Under the pieces are notes generated by a model. That model was not told the origin of the DNA. It worked only from the letters and a program-made list of their open reading frames with translations, and searched no databases. Below are positions 25,214 through 36,760 of a DNA stretch of 64,000 nucleotides, in pieces. This DNA comes from Synchiropus splendidus. Its lineage: Eukaryota > Chordata > Actinopteri > Syngnathiformes > Callionymidae. The stretch spans positions 69,835,937-69,899,936 of the forward strand of contig NC_071334.1 of NCBI RefSeq assembly GCF_027744825.2, written 5' to 3'. Made by a program: the position numbers and the translations under genes. Positions within the stretch are counted from its first letter, which is position 1; every line of letters starts with the position of its first letter.

Positions 25214-25434
25214 TCATGGTGGGTAAATGAGGTATCATGAAACAGTATTGCAGGGCTGATGAAACAGTGTCCTGATCGTCAGTGGCCACTAGGTGGTGCT
25301 TTTGTTTTAGAAATGATGTGAGGTTTCATTGAATTACTTGTTCAAGTCCAAACATTTTACAGCAGACAGCGCCATCTGGTGGCCTCTGAAAATCAGGACA
25401 CTGTTTCATGAAGCCTCATCTAACCGTGACTAGT
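25214..25434 (+). repeat. Family A MITE, full copy
   Basis: Palindromic element of ~220 bp. Left arm gaggtatcatgaaacagtat ... gtggccactaggtggtgct; right arm cagcgccatctggtggcctc ... caggacactgtttcatgaag. CTCF-like motifs: 25286-25300 (+, one mismatch) and 25368-25382 (-, exact), 82 bp apart start to start. Confidence 0.8.
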
Positions 25435-26264
25435 CACAAATGAGACATTTTTATATCTGTCCAAAATATGACCATGGCCAGACTGTATTTTATCGGTCAT
25501 GGTCCTGGCCCTCAAGTCTCGCTGCTTTCTTTCATAATGCTGATCGTATGAAAGAGTTCTTTCATCATAGACACACATGTTGAGGGAAAAACTCCACCCT
25601 GAAGTGGCGAGGTCATAGTCACAGTCACGCTGTTCAAGTGCACTTTGTTTCTTAAATGCATCAAACTCTGGTCGTCAACATTATCCTTGGAAAAAAGAAA
25701 TGAAAAATACAGAAACGTCTCCTCAGATAATATTTATTGCAGCACGAGGACACACTGCTGTTATGTATTTTTTTCTTCTCAACTGAAACTTCTGGTGAAT
25801 TCATTGGACTCATAACTTCTCATCCAAAAATGTGCCGGATAGCTCATTGATTCCTTCACGCAATGCAAAAGCTCAACATTTCTGCGTGAGATCTTTGATC
25901 AAAACTCGTCCAGTTGATAGCGGAATTCTTTGATCTTTGGAAAAAGAATGAGGAAAATGTCTATGATATTTTATATATATATTTATATATCCATTATGAT
26001 TTCAACTTTGGAGATCTACAGTTTGTCTTGGTGGAAGTGCGCAGAAATGCTAGTCGTTTCTTGGACGCAGCAAAGTGCCAATGATTTGACAAATGATTTA
26101 TGATGATGATAGTAATTTATAGAAAAAAAAGTCTTGTCGTGTGGCAATAAGCATCTGTTTCTGCTGTCGGCATCATGAGGACGCAATGATGAGGAGCGTC
26201 TTGTTTAATGACACATAAATGTTTAAGTACAGTAATATAAAGCCTGGGGATGAATTGCGTTGTA

Positions 26265-26560
26265 ATGGACAGTTTCGTCGGATCATTTGACGGTTGAGGC
26301 AAATGAGCTGCCTCTGTGGATGCTGTTTGCTGATGATGTCATGACTTACAGTGAGAGGAGCAAGGTTTTCTGTGTGTGTTAACAGAGTGAAGCAGCAGCA
26401 GGAGAGTAGAGGCAGTGAAGGCAGATGACTTCAAGTATTCAGAATCAGGCGTGCAGGGTGCTGGACAAAGAGTGAAGGAAGTGAAGAGGAGAGTGAAGAC
26501 GGGGTGGAACAGGTGTTCTTTATGTTTGAAGCTGTCCATATCAGCTAGAGCAGCAGGTTA
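26265..26560 (+). mobile_element. LINE reverse transcriptase scrap with FADD box
   Basis: The frame reads LPLWMLFADDVMTYSERSK; the FADD codons at 26326-26337 are the catalytic metal-binding box of a LINE reverse transcriptase. A following stretch reads DFKYSESGVQGAG, VKEVKRRVKTGWN, the usual EFKYLGS...EVKKRVQAGWN region just after the palm. Stops and frameshifts make it inactive. Probably the same RTE-like family as the endonuclease piece at 3030-4075. Confidence 0.7.
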
Positions 26561-26961
26561 ACTAAGGTGAGGACTGTATCCAGTCCCTCCAACAGATGTT
26601 GCGATCGCAACTATGAACGCAACTCAAACCAATCCGGGAAATCCCTGTCCTCGCGACAATCCCGCCAGATATTGCCGCCGAGGGTCGCGACTCAGACTTG
26701 AATGATTTTGAATCCATTCATAAATGTCCAAATTCCCATGACTGAAACGTAGAAAAGAAGAAAGTAACAAGCGGAACTCAAGAGTGCAGTGCGTCGTCAC
26801 CGGAACACTATACCCAGCGGACCGTGAGCTCCACCTCTCTTCAGGCTGTTTCTGACACTCCACATCCAGACACTGTGGAGCATATCAGCACCTACTGTTT
26901 AAATTGGCTGTGTTAATGAGCCGCTGAACAACTCCAGTCACACACACACAACCAGTGTGAA

Positions 26962-27021
26962 TAATAATAACAACAACAACAACAATAATAATAATATAAT
27001 TATGTTATTATTATTATTAAC
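26962..27021. repeat. AAT/AAC microsatellite
   Basis: Mixed (ataata), (acaaca) and (attatt) triplets. Confidence 0.85.
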
Positions 27022-27543
27022 ATATGAATGCAGTGTTGAATATGGGTAGGTAGATGGAAACCCCATTCATGACGCAGGGAAGAGCGGATGGTACGTCACC
27101 TCACTTCCAATCCCAGAATGACTTTGCTATTTCCACTGCCGTTGGCTTTTCATCTGGTGCAGCAGCACGGGACTTTATTCCTCATCCCTTGTGCAGGACT
27201 GTCCTGGACTGGTGCCTGACATCTCAACACCATCATAAAAGGCAAGAAAATCAACAAAACAAAAAACAAAACAAAGCAACAAAATCAAATTTGGCGTTTG
27301 TAAATCAGAATAAAGTTAGTAACTTTCGTCCCAGTTAAGATCCTGCAGTGGTTATGCATGTGCCTCAGCGCTCACTCTGATCGATGCTGATGCTGACTGA
27401 CTGCTGCAGTGAGGATGTTATCGGCTTAATGGGCTGAAGTGGAGAGTGACAGGCGAATGGACAGAGATGGAAATGTTCCGCTGCTGCTCCTCTTGCTGAT
27501 CTCTTTCCTCCTTGTGATTCCTCTTGTTTCACTCCTCACGAAG

Positions 27544-27681
27544 GCCGCTTCCAGGTTCTGCCCAACAACAACCTGCAGATCCACCAGGTGAGCAAAGCTG
27601 ATGAGGGAGTGTACCGCTGCGAGGCCAGCGTGGAGGCGAGAGGCGAGATCGACTTTGTGGACATCGCGGTCGTAGTCAATG
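27544..27681 (+). CDS. ncam2: ncam2 exon: Ig2, second half
   Basis: A 138-bp exon, residues 144-188, phase 1 at both ends. The acceptor is the less typical ctcacgaag after a long pyrimidine run, and the donor is gtgagt. The product reads [20 protein letters not shown], then [17 protein letters not shown] and VDIAVVVN. Cys168 closes the Ig2 disulfide with Cys118. The VEARGEIDF strand is a strong NCAM2 signature. A LINE fragment with its own target-site duplication begins only 58 bp after the end of this exon (see 27740-28424). Confidence 0.95.
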
Positions 27682-27739
27682 GTGAGTGGTCTTCTCATTA
27701 TTCTTCGTACAAATCAATTTTCTCACGTGTGACCAATTC

Positions 27740-28424
27740 GACTGGAATAAGCTGGCTTGCTCTCTCTGGGTCGGTGGAGAGTTCTTGCCCCAAGTGGTGG
27801 AGTTTAAGTATCTCGGGGTCTTGTTCTCCAGTGAGGGAAAAGGGGAGCGTGAGATTGATAGACGGGTTGGTGCAGCGGCAGCAGTGATGCGGTTGCTGTA
27901 TCGGACCGTTGTGGTGTAGAGGGAGCTGAGTCACAAGATGAACCTCTGGATTTACCGATCGATCTACGGTCCCACCCTCAACTATGGTCACCAGCTTTGG
28001 GTCATGACCGAAAGGATGAGATCGCGGATACAAGCGACTGAGATGAGTTTCCTCAGCAGGGTGACTGGGCGCACCGTTAGAGATAGGTTGAGGAGTTCGG
28101 TCATCCGGGAGGAGCTCGGGGTGGAGCCGCTGCTCCTCCACATGGAGAGGAAGCAGTTGAGGTGGCTCGGGCATCTGATCCGGATGCCCCCTGGACGCCT
28201 CCCTGGGGAGGTGTTCCGGGCATGTCCTACCGGGAGGAGACCCCGGGGAAGACCCAGGACTCGCTGGAGAGATGATGTCTCCGGTCTGGCCTGGGAACGC
28301 CTCGGGATCCCCCGGGAAGAGCTGGAGGAGGTTTGTGTGGATCAGGAAGTTTGGACTTCCTTGCTCCGAATGCTGCCTCGGGGATCCAACCCTGGATAAG
28401 CGGCAGAAGAAGGTGAAGGTAAAG
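27740..28424 (+). mobile_element. Rex3/RTE-like LINE, 5'-truncated, with 11-bp TSD
   Basis: A 685-bp insertion flanked by the direct repeat gtgaccaattc at 27729-27739 and 28425-28435. It encodes the C-terminal part of LINE ORF2: [35 protein letters not shown], a TAG stop at 27917-27919, then in the same frame WIYRSIYGPTLNYGHQLWVM, LLLHMERKQLRWLGHLIRMP and RGRPRTRWRDDVSGLAWERL, ending RMLPRGSNPG. The 3' tail is a short AAGGTG/AAGGTA run. The clade name is from memory of fish Rex3-like tails. It starts 58 bp after the donor of the second Ig2 exon. Confidence 0.85.
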
Positions 28425-29088
28425 GTGACCAATTCAGAGCTAACAGGAGGTCAAACTCTTTTAACTTTGAAGACCCAGAAGCTTGCGCGTCTGAAAACAC
28501 GTTCCATGTGTTTATGCTGTGGAAATATGCATATATCTTGGCACGCAACCCTCTATGCCTCCAGCAAGTGAGCTGGCATCAGACTGCCACTCCATTCTTG
28601 TAAATGAACATGAAATACAGCTGATGTTTGAAGTAGCTGCCGCTTTTTAATGTGGAAAGGAAAGTGGGTTCCATTTGACTAAAGGCGTGACGGTTCAGAT
28701 TGTCTGAGAATCCCAAAGGGCTGAGTGAGCCAGATGCTGCTGGAGTCCAGGGCACAGATCCAGATTAAATGCATCGTGACTCAATGACTGGAGATGTAAT
28801 CCCAGATGTTGACTCTGCAGAGTTTGGCAAATGAAAAAAAAAAAAAAAAACGTGTCTACAATGAAGCTGAGATCCCTTTGTTGTCGATGATCTTTTCCGT
28901 GATCCGAGTTGAGCGACAGGTGTGTGTTTAGTTCCCAAGCTGCAGAGATCATCACAGAGAACAGAATGGATTGGAATTTAGCTCAGGGATGGACGTATCA
29001 ACAGCAACACTGAGTATTGGCATTTAATTCTTCGACTAATAACATCCCACAACGGCAGAAGTATCATTTGAAGACCTGGTCATTGGTG

Positions 29089-29299
29089 ATGTGTAGATGA
29101 GGTTTCGTGAAACAGTGTCCTGATTTTCTGAGTCCACCAGATGGCGCTGTCTGCTGTAAAATGTTTGGACTTGAACGACACGGTCCATGAAACCTGACAT
29201 CATTTGTAAACAAAGAGCGCCATCTAGTGGCCTCTGAATATTAGGACACTGTGTCATCAACCCTGCAGTACTGCTTCGTGACACCTCATCTACACGTCA
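29089..29299 (-). repeat. Family A MITE, full copy
   Basis: Reverse orientation. Left arm cgtgaaacagtgtcctgatt ... gtccaccagatggcgctgtc tgctgtaaaatgtttgg; right arm agagcgccatctagtggcct ... gacacctcatctac. CTCF-like motifs 29134-29148 (+) and 29216-29230 (-), both exact, 82 bp apart. Confidence 0.85.
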
Positions 29300-29947
29300 G
29301 CGCTGGTCAGCGTCTTCAAAATATCCGATAATGGAGGTGCGACTTAATTTGCTTCAGAGACAGTGTAACTTCCAGCTGAATGTGAGATGGAGATGAGTCT
29401 TAGCCACAGCGAGGCACTTTCACTCATCTGCTGATTTGCTGATCTTTCTCAAGACGCTGAAATTGCATAACTTCGACCGATCAAGTGAACGGGTTTCCAA
29501 TGAACTCGCTCATGTTCGCTCATGATCATGCCTCGCACCAGCGTTCCTTCCTCACCAAGCAAAGTGTGCAGTCGAAGGGTGAGATGAAAGCGAGGGATGA
29601 GTCAAGACCAAACTGATTCATGTTTCATCTGATCTTCTCTTCATCATGTTTTTACTGGAACTGGATATTTTGTCGAGCATCGGACTCTAAATCTGTCTTT
29701 TGATTCCTTCCCTGTGTCATTCTTCTTCCACAACATGGATCGATCATGACACGCCTCTCCAGGATCATTTTATTAAAATACCGCAGAACACACACTACAT
29801 CAGCGAACCACAGAAGCAAATACTGTGTGTTCACAAACACTTCCTGATCCCTGTTTCCAGTAATGATGCCTCATGCTGCAGGGTCCTCATTTTCAAAGAG
29901 ATGGCACCGTCTGCTCTATGGGCTATGAAGGGCTGTGGGTTTAGTAG

Positions 29948-30156
29948 TGATGGCTAGATGAGGCATCATGAAACAGTGTTGCAGGGTTGATGAAACAGTT
30001 TCCTCATTTTCAGAGGCCACTAGATGGCGCTCTTGGTTCAGATGTAATGTGAGGTCTCATCGAATGAGTTGTTCAAGTCCAAACATTATACAGCAGACAG
30101 CACCATCTGGTGACCTCTGACACTGTTTCATGAAACCTCATCGACCCATGACTAGG
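29948..30156 (+). repeat. Family A MITE, full copy
   Basis: Left arm gatgaggcatcatgaaacag ... aggccactagatggcgctct; right arm agcagacagcaccatctggt ... ctgtttcatgaaacctcatc. Motifs: 30017-30031 (+, exact) and 30099-30113 (-, two mismatches), 82 bp apart. Decayed half copies seem to flank it at 29860-29930 and 30505-30600. Confidence 0.8.
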
Positions 30157-30298
30157 ATGTCGCATGTCACACTTACACGATGATTGTGTTTCTGCAACTC
30201 CATTGGCTGAATGGCTACATTTGTTTGGCTTCTCATTTACCCAGTGTGCGTTGGAAAACGCTCCATGTCGTTTGAACACATTACCTCGTCCCAGCAAA

Positions 30299-30392
30299 AG
30301 TGTCAACCAAGTTCCGATTTTTCACCGATTACACTGACTGAGCAGCAGCAATGACTCCGATATCTCTCGCCAACACTCACAACCTTCACTCG
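30299..30392 (+). repeat. 94-bp inverted repeat, left arm
   Basis: From agtgtcaaccaagttccgat to caaccttcactcg. It is the reverse complement of 32558-32651 with a single mismatch by eye. The arms are 2.2 kb apart. Possibly the terminal repeats of one DNA transposon or two copies of a short element. Confidence 0.8.
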
Positions 30393-30734
30393 TCGTTGAA
30401 GGACTCTCCCTCTGCCAGTGTTGTGCGCACCCTTACGACACGTGATCCAATAACGTGCGCGTAAAATCCAGCAGATAGTGTGACACTCAGATCTCAGATT
30501 TTTTAACTGCCATTTCAATGGAACCTCACATCATTGTTAAACTGAAGTCTTAAAATTTGGCACTGTTTCGTGAAGCTCCATCAGCCCATCATTACCATCA
30601 TACGACCACACTAGGATACTTTCTAAGGTTAACCCGTGAGCCACGTTTGGGGACGTGACCTGTGCCGCCTGGGGATGATATAACAACGTTTTAGTAAAAA
30701 CAGGGTGGCACTGTAGACTCATTATTCTATTTCC

Positions 30735-31080
30735 ACATATTCAGAATCAGAATTTATTGCCATGGTCAGTGGGGGTTCCACCAACTAGGAAAGTGCTTCG
30801 AAATAAAGTGCTGAAAATAAAATAAAATAAAACAAAATAAACAAGGGCTGTTCAGGAACTCAACAGTCTGACGGCCGAGGGGAAGAAGCTGTTCCTGTGA
30901 CGGGAGGTTCTGGTCTGGATGGACCGTAGCCTCCTGCCAGAGGGAAGAGGAACAAACAGTCCATGACCAGGGCGAGAAGGGTCGAAGGCTCTGATCCCAC
31001 CTGCACGTCTCTGGGTCCTGGAGACATACAGGTCCTGAAGAGGTGGCAGGCTGCAACCATCACCTTCTCAGACGGACACC
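30735..31080 (+). repeat. Dispersed teleost repeat (LINE 3' UTR or SINE-like)
   Basis: Begins tcagaatcagaatttattgc, then ccaactaggaaagtgcttcg, ggaactcaacagtctgacgg, agaagctgttcctgtgacgg, tctgggtcctggagacatac, aggtcctgaagaggtggcag. This block is very common in fish genomes. A related shorter copy lies at 49755-50040. Confidence 0.65.
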
Positions 31081-32557
31081 AATCTTTGTTTGTACAATTA
31101 AGGTTCATAACGCATCAAAACATACCACATCTTTGAATGAAAAAGGTGTTCCTATTTTCCTGCAAAAAAATAAAAAATATATGAATCCAATTTCAGGTAA
31201 TTCACTTGCAAATGGTCAAAAGAACATTCAAGGCATTGAATGAAGTGTATTTATTGATGGAAAATCTTCATGTGAAACAGATTGTGTTGCAGAGTAGATT
31301 CTTGTTCATGGGAACCTGGCACGTGGTGCCATTGCATTCATCCATCAAAAACACTTGGGTGGTGTGAGGTGAGCAGAATGATGATATTCTGTCAGATTCA
31401 AGCCGCTGTAGGAACCACAGAAGCTTCTACTTAAACGTACATTTCCTATCTATTTACCACAAACATGCCGTACCAGGAACACCGCCGTACATTTCTGCCA
31501 GAAGACAAAGAACTGCAGGTGATAACAGAAGCTTTACTGAACCGTGGGGCAGACCTTTGGTTTCAGCTGGGTGAAAAGCGCACTCACTTGTGACACATAA
31601 ACTGAAAGAGAAATCAGAGAACTGTGTTGCTGCTGCACAGTTGAATACATCAACCAATGAACCCCAAATCCCACTCTGTGCTGAACCATGTCGCCCCACA
31701 CAGCAAGCACAGTAATGTTGTCTCGGCTAAACCAAGCTGGCCTTCGCTGACAGTCTTATGTACGCATCGTATGCATTTTAAGAGTGTTTCACTCTTTCGA
31801 TGAGGATTCATTTAAACAGCTAACTTTCCCAATAAATTCCTGAGCAGTCGGCTCAGTAGGAACTGGGTCACATCAGCTGTTTTGCTCACTAATACTCAAG
31901 AGAGCAGCAAAAGTAAATGGCCATCACTTACCAGGACAGGCGTTGTATGGATAAATGAACTGTATTTTTCTGTCACATCCGAAATGAAAAGCCACATGGA
32001 TGTGTGACACTGGGAGTGAAGCATTGTAAGCCAAGGCTGGATAATAAAATGTTCCCATTTTAGACTGCGATGAAGGAGGAATGGGCCGAAGGAAAGAAGA
32101 AAACAATCGTCAAAACAAGGACAAAAAGAATTGAGAAAATAAAGAAAAGGAGACTAACCATCACCTACGTTATTTGATTATATATTATTGCCTGTTTTTA
32201 TACATTTAATTCCCAAATACTGGTCGTTATTTTGATGTGTGAATGTCTTGGTTACAGACCTTCAGGTAAAACAAAATATAAAGATATATACGCACTTTAT
32301 TACATGGTATTCTTTCAATATATTTTATTAATTTTATTAAGAAATAATATAAGCATAATAAAGTGAGCATTGCCCATTTAAAAAATCTAATACAGTTTAA
32401 AATTTCAATATAACTATAAATAGCTTTAGGAGAAGTGGAACAAATCATTTTGGTCTTTATTTTCAACGACACAGTGATAAATAAGTTACATTTACAATTC
32501 AATGAATAATGAATGGTGCAATAAAGCACAGTATACTTTTCTCTGTTTTGGCTCTCT

Positions 32558-32651
32558 CGAGTGAAGGTTGCGAGTGTTGGCGAGAGATATCGGAGTCATT
32601 GCTGCTGCTCAGTCAGTGTAATCGGTGAAAAATCGGAACTTGGTTGACACT
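32558..32651 (-). repeat. 94-bp inverted repeat, right arm
   Basis: Reverse complement of 30299-30392, one mismatch (cgcaacc against cacaacc when read in the left-arm direction). The flanks show no obvious target duplication. Confidence 0.8.
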
Positions 32652-33063
32652 CTCCTTTCACTTTCCGGACTTCATATGGCACCTCAAATGGGCCGAAGAC
32701 AGATCAATGTTTTTGCTGAGAGAATAATCAAAAAGCCTTTGTAGGGACCATGGTGTGAAGTGACCTTTGGGCTGCAACCTGGCTTTCTCTACTGGGTCCC
32801 TTTTTTTTCTTTCATGAGTCTTTTCTCAACAATTTTTGTGGATTGTAACTCTGAACTCAAATGAAACCTGACGCTGCCTCCTCTCCGCTGATATTGACCT
32901 GTTGACTAATCCGTCTCGCTTCCCTGTTGACCAGAGAATGAGAGCAACTGCCACATGTAACTCATTTGGCAAGGCAGTCTGTCCGACCGACTGAGGCGGC
33001 CACACAGCAAGTTGTCACCGAGTGGAGAGTTTCCTGTTTATTAATATTCGGAGTGTTTCCAAC

Positions 33064-33407
33064 CCATCCTCACTATCATGCTGTAGTATATTGGCATTGG
33101 GAAAGTGGACTTTCACACCCTGTACTGACGCCCTTAAGTGGCTCTCCTCCTTACCGACGGTGCCATCGGAGAGTCACAGTGAGTGAAACCACAGGGCCAT
33201 TTGTGGGGCTTTAAATAGCACTTGACATGTTGTTAAACATGGACTGGAAGGAGGGCCATCCCATGGCTTACCTAACTCCATCTTCTCTTACGTGACGCGC
33301 AGAACATGTGCGTCTATTGAAAACCTATTGCGTCAACATGGAACGCTGAAAGCAGCCTTCTGCATCAGGATAGTCCACTTTCCCATTGTCAGTATATGAT
33401 ATGTTGG
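33064..33407. repeat. Family B element, long copy
   Basis: Left end tattggcattgggaaagtgg acttt; right end gtccactttcccattgtcag tatatga. About 340 bp, with an interior shared with 7780-7990. Confidence 0.65.
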
Positions 33408-34675
33408 TGTTTCCACCAACCAAAAGCACCAGTCGTTGGGTCGTTCCTGTTTGACATGGCTCTGGTTGGTCAATGGAGACATGCATGATAGGTTCTGCGC
33501 TTGTTGTCATGGATCTTTGGTGGCATGTGTGTGAAATATGCAACAATACGGTGCCTTCATTAGACGTGGAAATAACAGCCAACACACAACGACAATGACT
33601 CCTGCTATCAATGAATATGAATACACTTTTGCACACTGTTGGCGTCAGTGATGTTTTTTCAAGAAAAAGCCTTCAGTAAATTAATTGGATGCCCATTTAA
33701 AAAACAAAATGATTAAATTATTCATCAGTTATCCAACGTGTTGACCTTGAGTTGTTTGAGAACAAAATTCTAATGAGCATTCTGTATGGTATTTTTTTTG
33801 TTTGTTTGTTTTTTCCGAAGAATCTCTGCGGACTGAGTGGCCCCTAGATGAGATCAGAATCAGATGGAGGACAGATTTTAACAAGCAACTGTTGCTGCAT
33901 ATCAAACATGTCTGCCTTGGTTCTCAGCTGAATCCTCGTAGGGCTTTTTTTGTATCTCATTATTTGGTGGCAAGGGTTGATTTAAATGATGTTTGTAGTG
34001 TCATCGCAAGTGGACAAATATCGGAGGAAAGTAAAAGTCAGAGCGACTTTCCATCACATTTATTCGACTGCAGTGGTGTTATTTTAATTTATTAATCTTG
34101 TTATTAGTTCACTGGGGTCACCATTCAAAGCTTAGAAGCCCAGATTTACTCCGCCTCGGAACCTCCATCTGAGGCGGAGCCAAGCCAGCTCCCCGTGCCT
34201 TGGCCTGTTCTGGGTCTCCCTCCCAAAGGCTGTGATGTATCGGTGTGGAGGACGGCCCAGATGCAGAAGCAAAAGCACCACCACAGGTCAGTAATAATCC
34301 ACAAAGGCCAGGTAAATCCAATACATAGTCAGCTTCAAACTAAAGGAAACAAACTAGGAAAGTTCCAAATCACAAGCCCGGAGGCGGGGCACAGCTGGAG
34401 ACTCACACACGGTGGAAATAAAAGGAGGACGAAAAGCTGTCGTCAGAAGACGTACATGGGATTCAGTGAGAAATCAGGAGCCAACATTGTCATGAAATAT
34501 GTTGGTCTGGCGGCTTGTTCTGGGTCGGGGGGTTCAGCCGCCACTCGGGTCACTCAGGTAGCCTCCATCCAGGCCAACCAGACACATAAAAGGCAGATAA
34601 GCAGGATCATGACAAAGGCTCCTCACGAGGTCTCCCGACTTTAAGGTCCACCCATGTCAAAAGGGATTATGTTCG

Positions 34676-35110
34676 GGTGAATTCCAATTCCTCCTTTAAC
34701 CCTCAGTCGTCGACCTGGATACCAAGTGTGAAACAGGACACCCCTTAACTGCAAGTGCAGACACGTCCTCATATTGTGGGGGGCAGCGTTGCGCAAAAGT
34801 GGCATTCAGTAAATCACACTTTGCATCACCATGATGACAGTCGGAGCCAGCTGCGCTTTGATGCTGCACACCGTGGACAACAAAGAAGTGATCAAATGGA
34901 AAGAAAGTGTCTGAGATCGGTCGGAGAGTCAAAATAATGTCGACTGCTGTTCGGTCGCCAGCCGACTTGGTAGTGAGCCAGGGTATCGGTGCTGTCACTG
35001 CTGAAGTGCAGGGCTTGCTTCACGTCTGCGACACATTTTTGTATTTGAAAAACACGTTCTATCACATGGCGTTGTCGATTTGAAAAGAAAACCATCGTTC
35101 AGGCCTGCTC
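34676..35110. repeat. Family F repeat, copy 1
   Basis: Starts gggtgaattccaattcctcc, like the end of 14001-14510. The stretch 34860-35090 matches 38820-39105: tggacaacaaagaagtgatc, ttgtatttgaaaaacacgtt, gtcgatttgaaaag. Unknown class. Confidence 0.5.
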
Positions 35111-35269
35111 TGTATCTTGTTCAACTGAGTGGCTGCGTCACATGGCGGTGGCTGTGGCTGGTGCATTTTGGGCCTCCATCCAACAAGGACTATGTTTGCT
35201 GAGTTTGCACCACCACTTGAGAACAAAGCCACGCCACCCAGATAGCATCTTCATCATCATTATAGTCAT

Positions 35270-35640
35270 TGCTGTCACGAACCCCCCTCAATCTGTCATT
35301 TTGGTTTGGACTGCTTCCTGCTCCCCCCTCTCTCTCCGCCTCTCTTCCAGGATTGGGGGTCTCTTTCCCGCCACACACACACCTGAAGCTAATGCCGCAA
35401 TCAGCCCCTTTCAACATTTCAACACCGGTCAGAAGACAATTGGCATCAGTTTGTCACATGTTCTCTCTGTGCCTGATAACCTGCTTCCTCTTCCCCCAAT
35501 CCTGTGGACTTTCCTTGTTTCCCTGGATTTGTTACGTTCTCATGGACACTGTATGTACACTTGTTTGTTGGACTCTGTTGTTTTATTAGGTCTTTTGTTC
35601 TTTGTTACCTGTCTTGTTTGACTCCTTCTGTACTGAGAAT
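35270..35640 (+). repeat. Probable dispersed repeat, unclassified
   Basis: Opens tgctgtcacgaacccccctc and is rich in C/T blocks, ending with tttgttctttgttacctgtc. This layout resembles long terminal repeats or non-autonomous elements in fish. The 159-codon open stretch across it is not a recognised protein. Confidence 0.35.
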
Positions 35641-35779
35641 TAGTATTAGAAGTGAGCTCAATTGAACTGCTGAACTCAAGCTCCAGTCTCTCTCTGCTGC
35701 CTGTGGCTCTCCCGACTATGTTCCTTAGAATTGCCACGCTAATGACGCGGTAATGTCATTCGCACAGGAAGCATTACCA

Positions 35780-35981
35780 CATTTGGTCACGTGATGTGCT
35801 GCCCACTTCACCGCCCACTTTGCTCACGACCATATTTGGTCACATGACCCGCCACCCACTTTGCTCATTATCATATTTGGTCGTGTGATGCGGGTCCACT
35901 TTGCCATCAACTTCGCTCGTGACCATATTTGGTGGCGTGACCCGCCAGCTACTTTGCTCATTATCATATCTGATGATCATG
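35780..35981 (+). repeat. Tandem repeat with alternating 51/41-bp units
   Basis: Units begin at 35780, 35831, 35872, 35924 and 35965 with cat(at)ttggt. Odd units end near gctcacgac or gctcgtgac, even units end gctcattat. Period pattern 51, 41, 52, 41, so a ~92-bp dimer is present twice. The first units contain gtcacgtgat and gtcacatgac, E-box-type sites. Confidence 0.75.
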
Positions 35982-36484
35982 TCCCATTTCATTGGCATGG
36001 AGAACACAAATGAACTCAGCTAAATGGTTTGTGAAGGCAAAACAAAGCCATGTAATTTCATCTGAATGCAGAAAATATCCAAACAGACTGGCTGGGTCAC
36101 CCGTCGATACCATTGATCCGATGACTCCGGATGAATAATTGCACTCATTTTCACCTCTGCTCTGCCTCTTCATCAGCAGACTATAGAGGTAAACACTCCT
36201 GAGCTGCTCCCTACATGCTCAACCTATCGGAGACTGTCCCGAGCCGCTCGGCGTGGACAAGATTACAGACCTGACTTCCCCCCAGACAACAACACATTGA
36301 TTTTTTTTTCTCATGATTAGAAGTCTCCACTTGTAACCAACGTGTTGCGCTTCCTTTGCTGTGTGTGTTTTCATCTGAGTATTTCCAATCACTTGAGACC
36401 AGTCGGACGTTTGGAGTTCATTCTGAATACACAAGACGTGTTGTTGAGTACAAGCCAATGTGGTCTATAGGATATTTTATCAAG

Positions 36485-36760
36485 CATGATCCGTCCATTT
36501 TCTACCGCTTCATCCACAGTCAGGTCGCAGGGGCAGCATTCAGAGCAGATATGCCCAAACTTCCCAATCCACTTCCTCCAGCTGGGATGCCAAAGCGTTC
36601 CCAGGACAGTCCAGAAAGACAGTCCCTCCAGCTTACCATGGTATTCGCCGGGATCTCCTCTCAGTGGGACATGCCCAGAACACCTCTCCAGTGAAGCGTC
36701 CAGGAGGCATCCAAAACAGACTGACTCCTTCTGACGTGACGGAGCAGCAGCTCCACGTGA
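36485..36760 (-). mobile_element. Rex3/RTE-like LINE 3' fragment
   Basis: The + strand opens gtccattttctaccgcttca, the complement of the usual Rex3-type tail. Reversed, the remains of the ORF2 end are visible (MPPGRFTGEVFWACPTERRS RRIPW). Truncated and diverged. Confidence 0.7.

Larger units (their letters stand above)
24672..27543 (+). other. ncam2: ncam2 intron within Ig2
   Basis: 2.9-kb phase-1 intron, gtgagt...cgaag. Contains family A copies (24812-24947, 25214-25434), a LINE reverse transcriptase scrap (26265-26560) and an AAT/AAC microsatellite at 26962-27021. The remaining sequence, including the AT-rich run near 25970-25990, shows nothing I can name. Confidence 0.7.

Noticed and set aside
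27698..28432. 244-codon minus-strand frame
   Set aside because: Shadow of the LINE ORF2 on the + strand, whose reading is recognisable.
35142..35621. 159-codon open stretch
   Set aside because: Hydrophobic C/T-rich translation across a probable repeat; no gene context.
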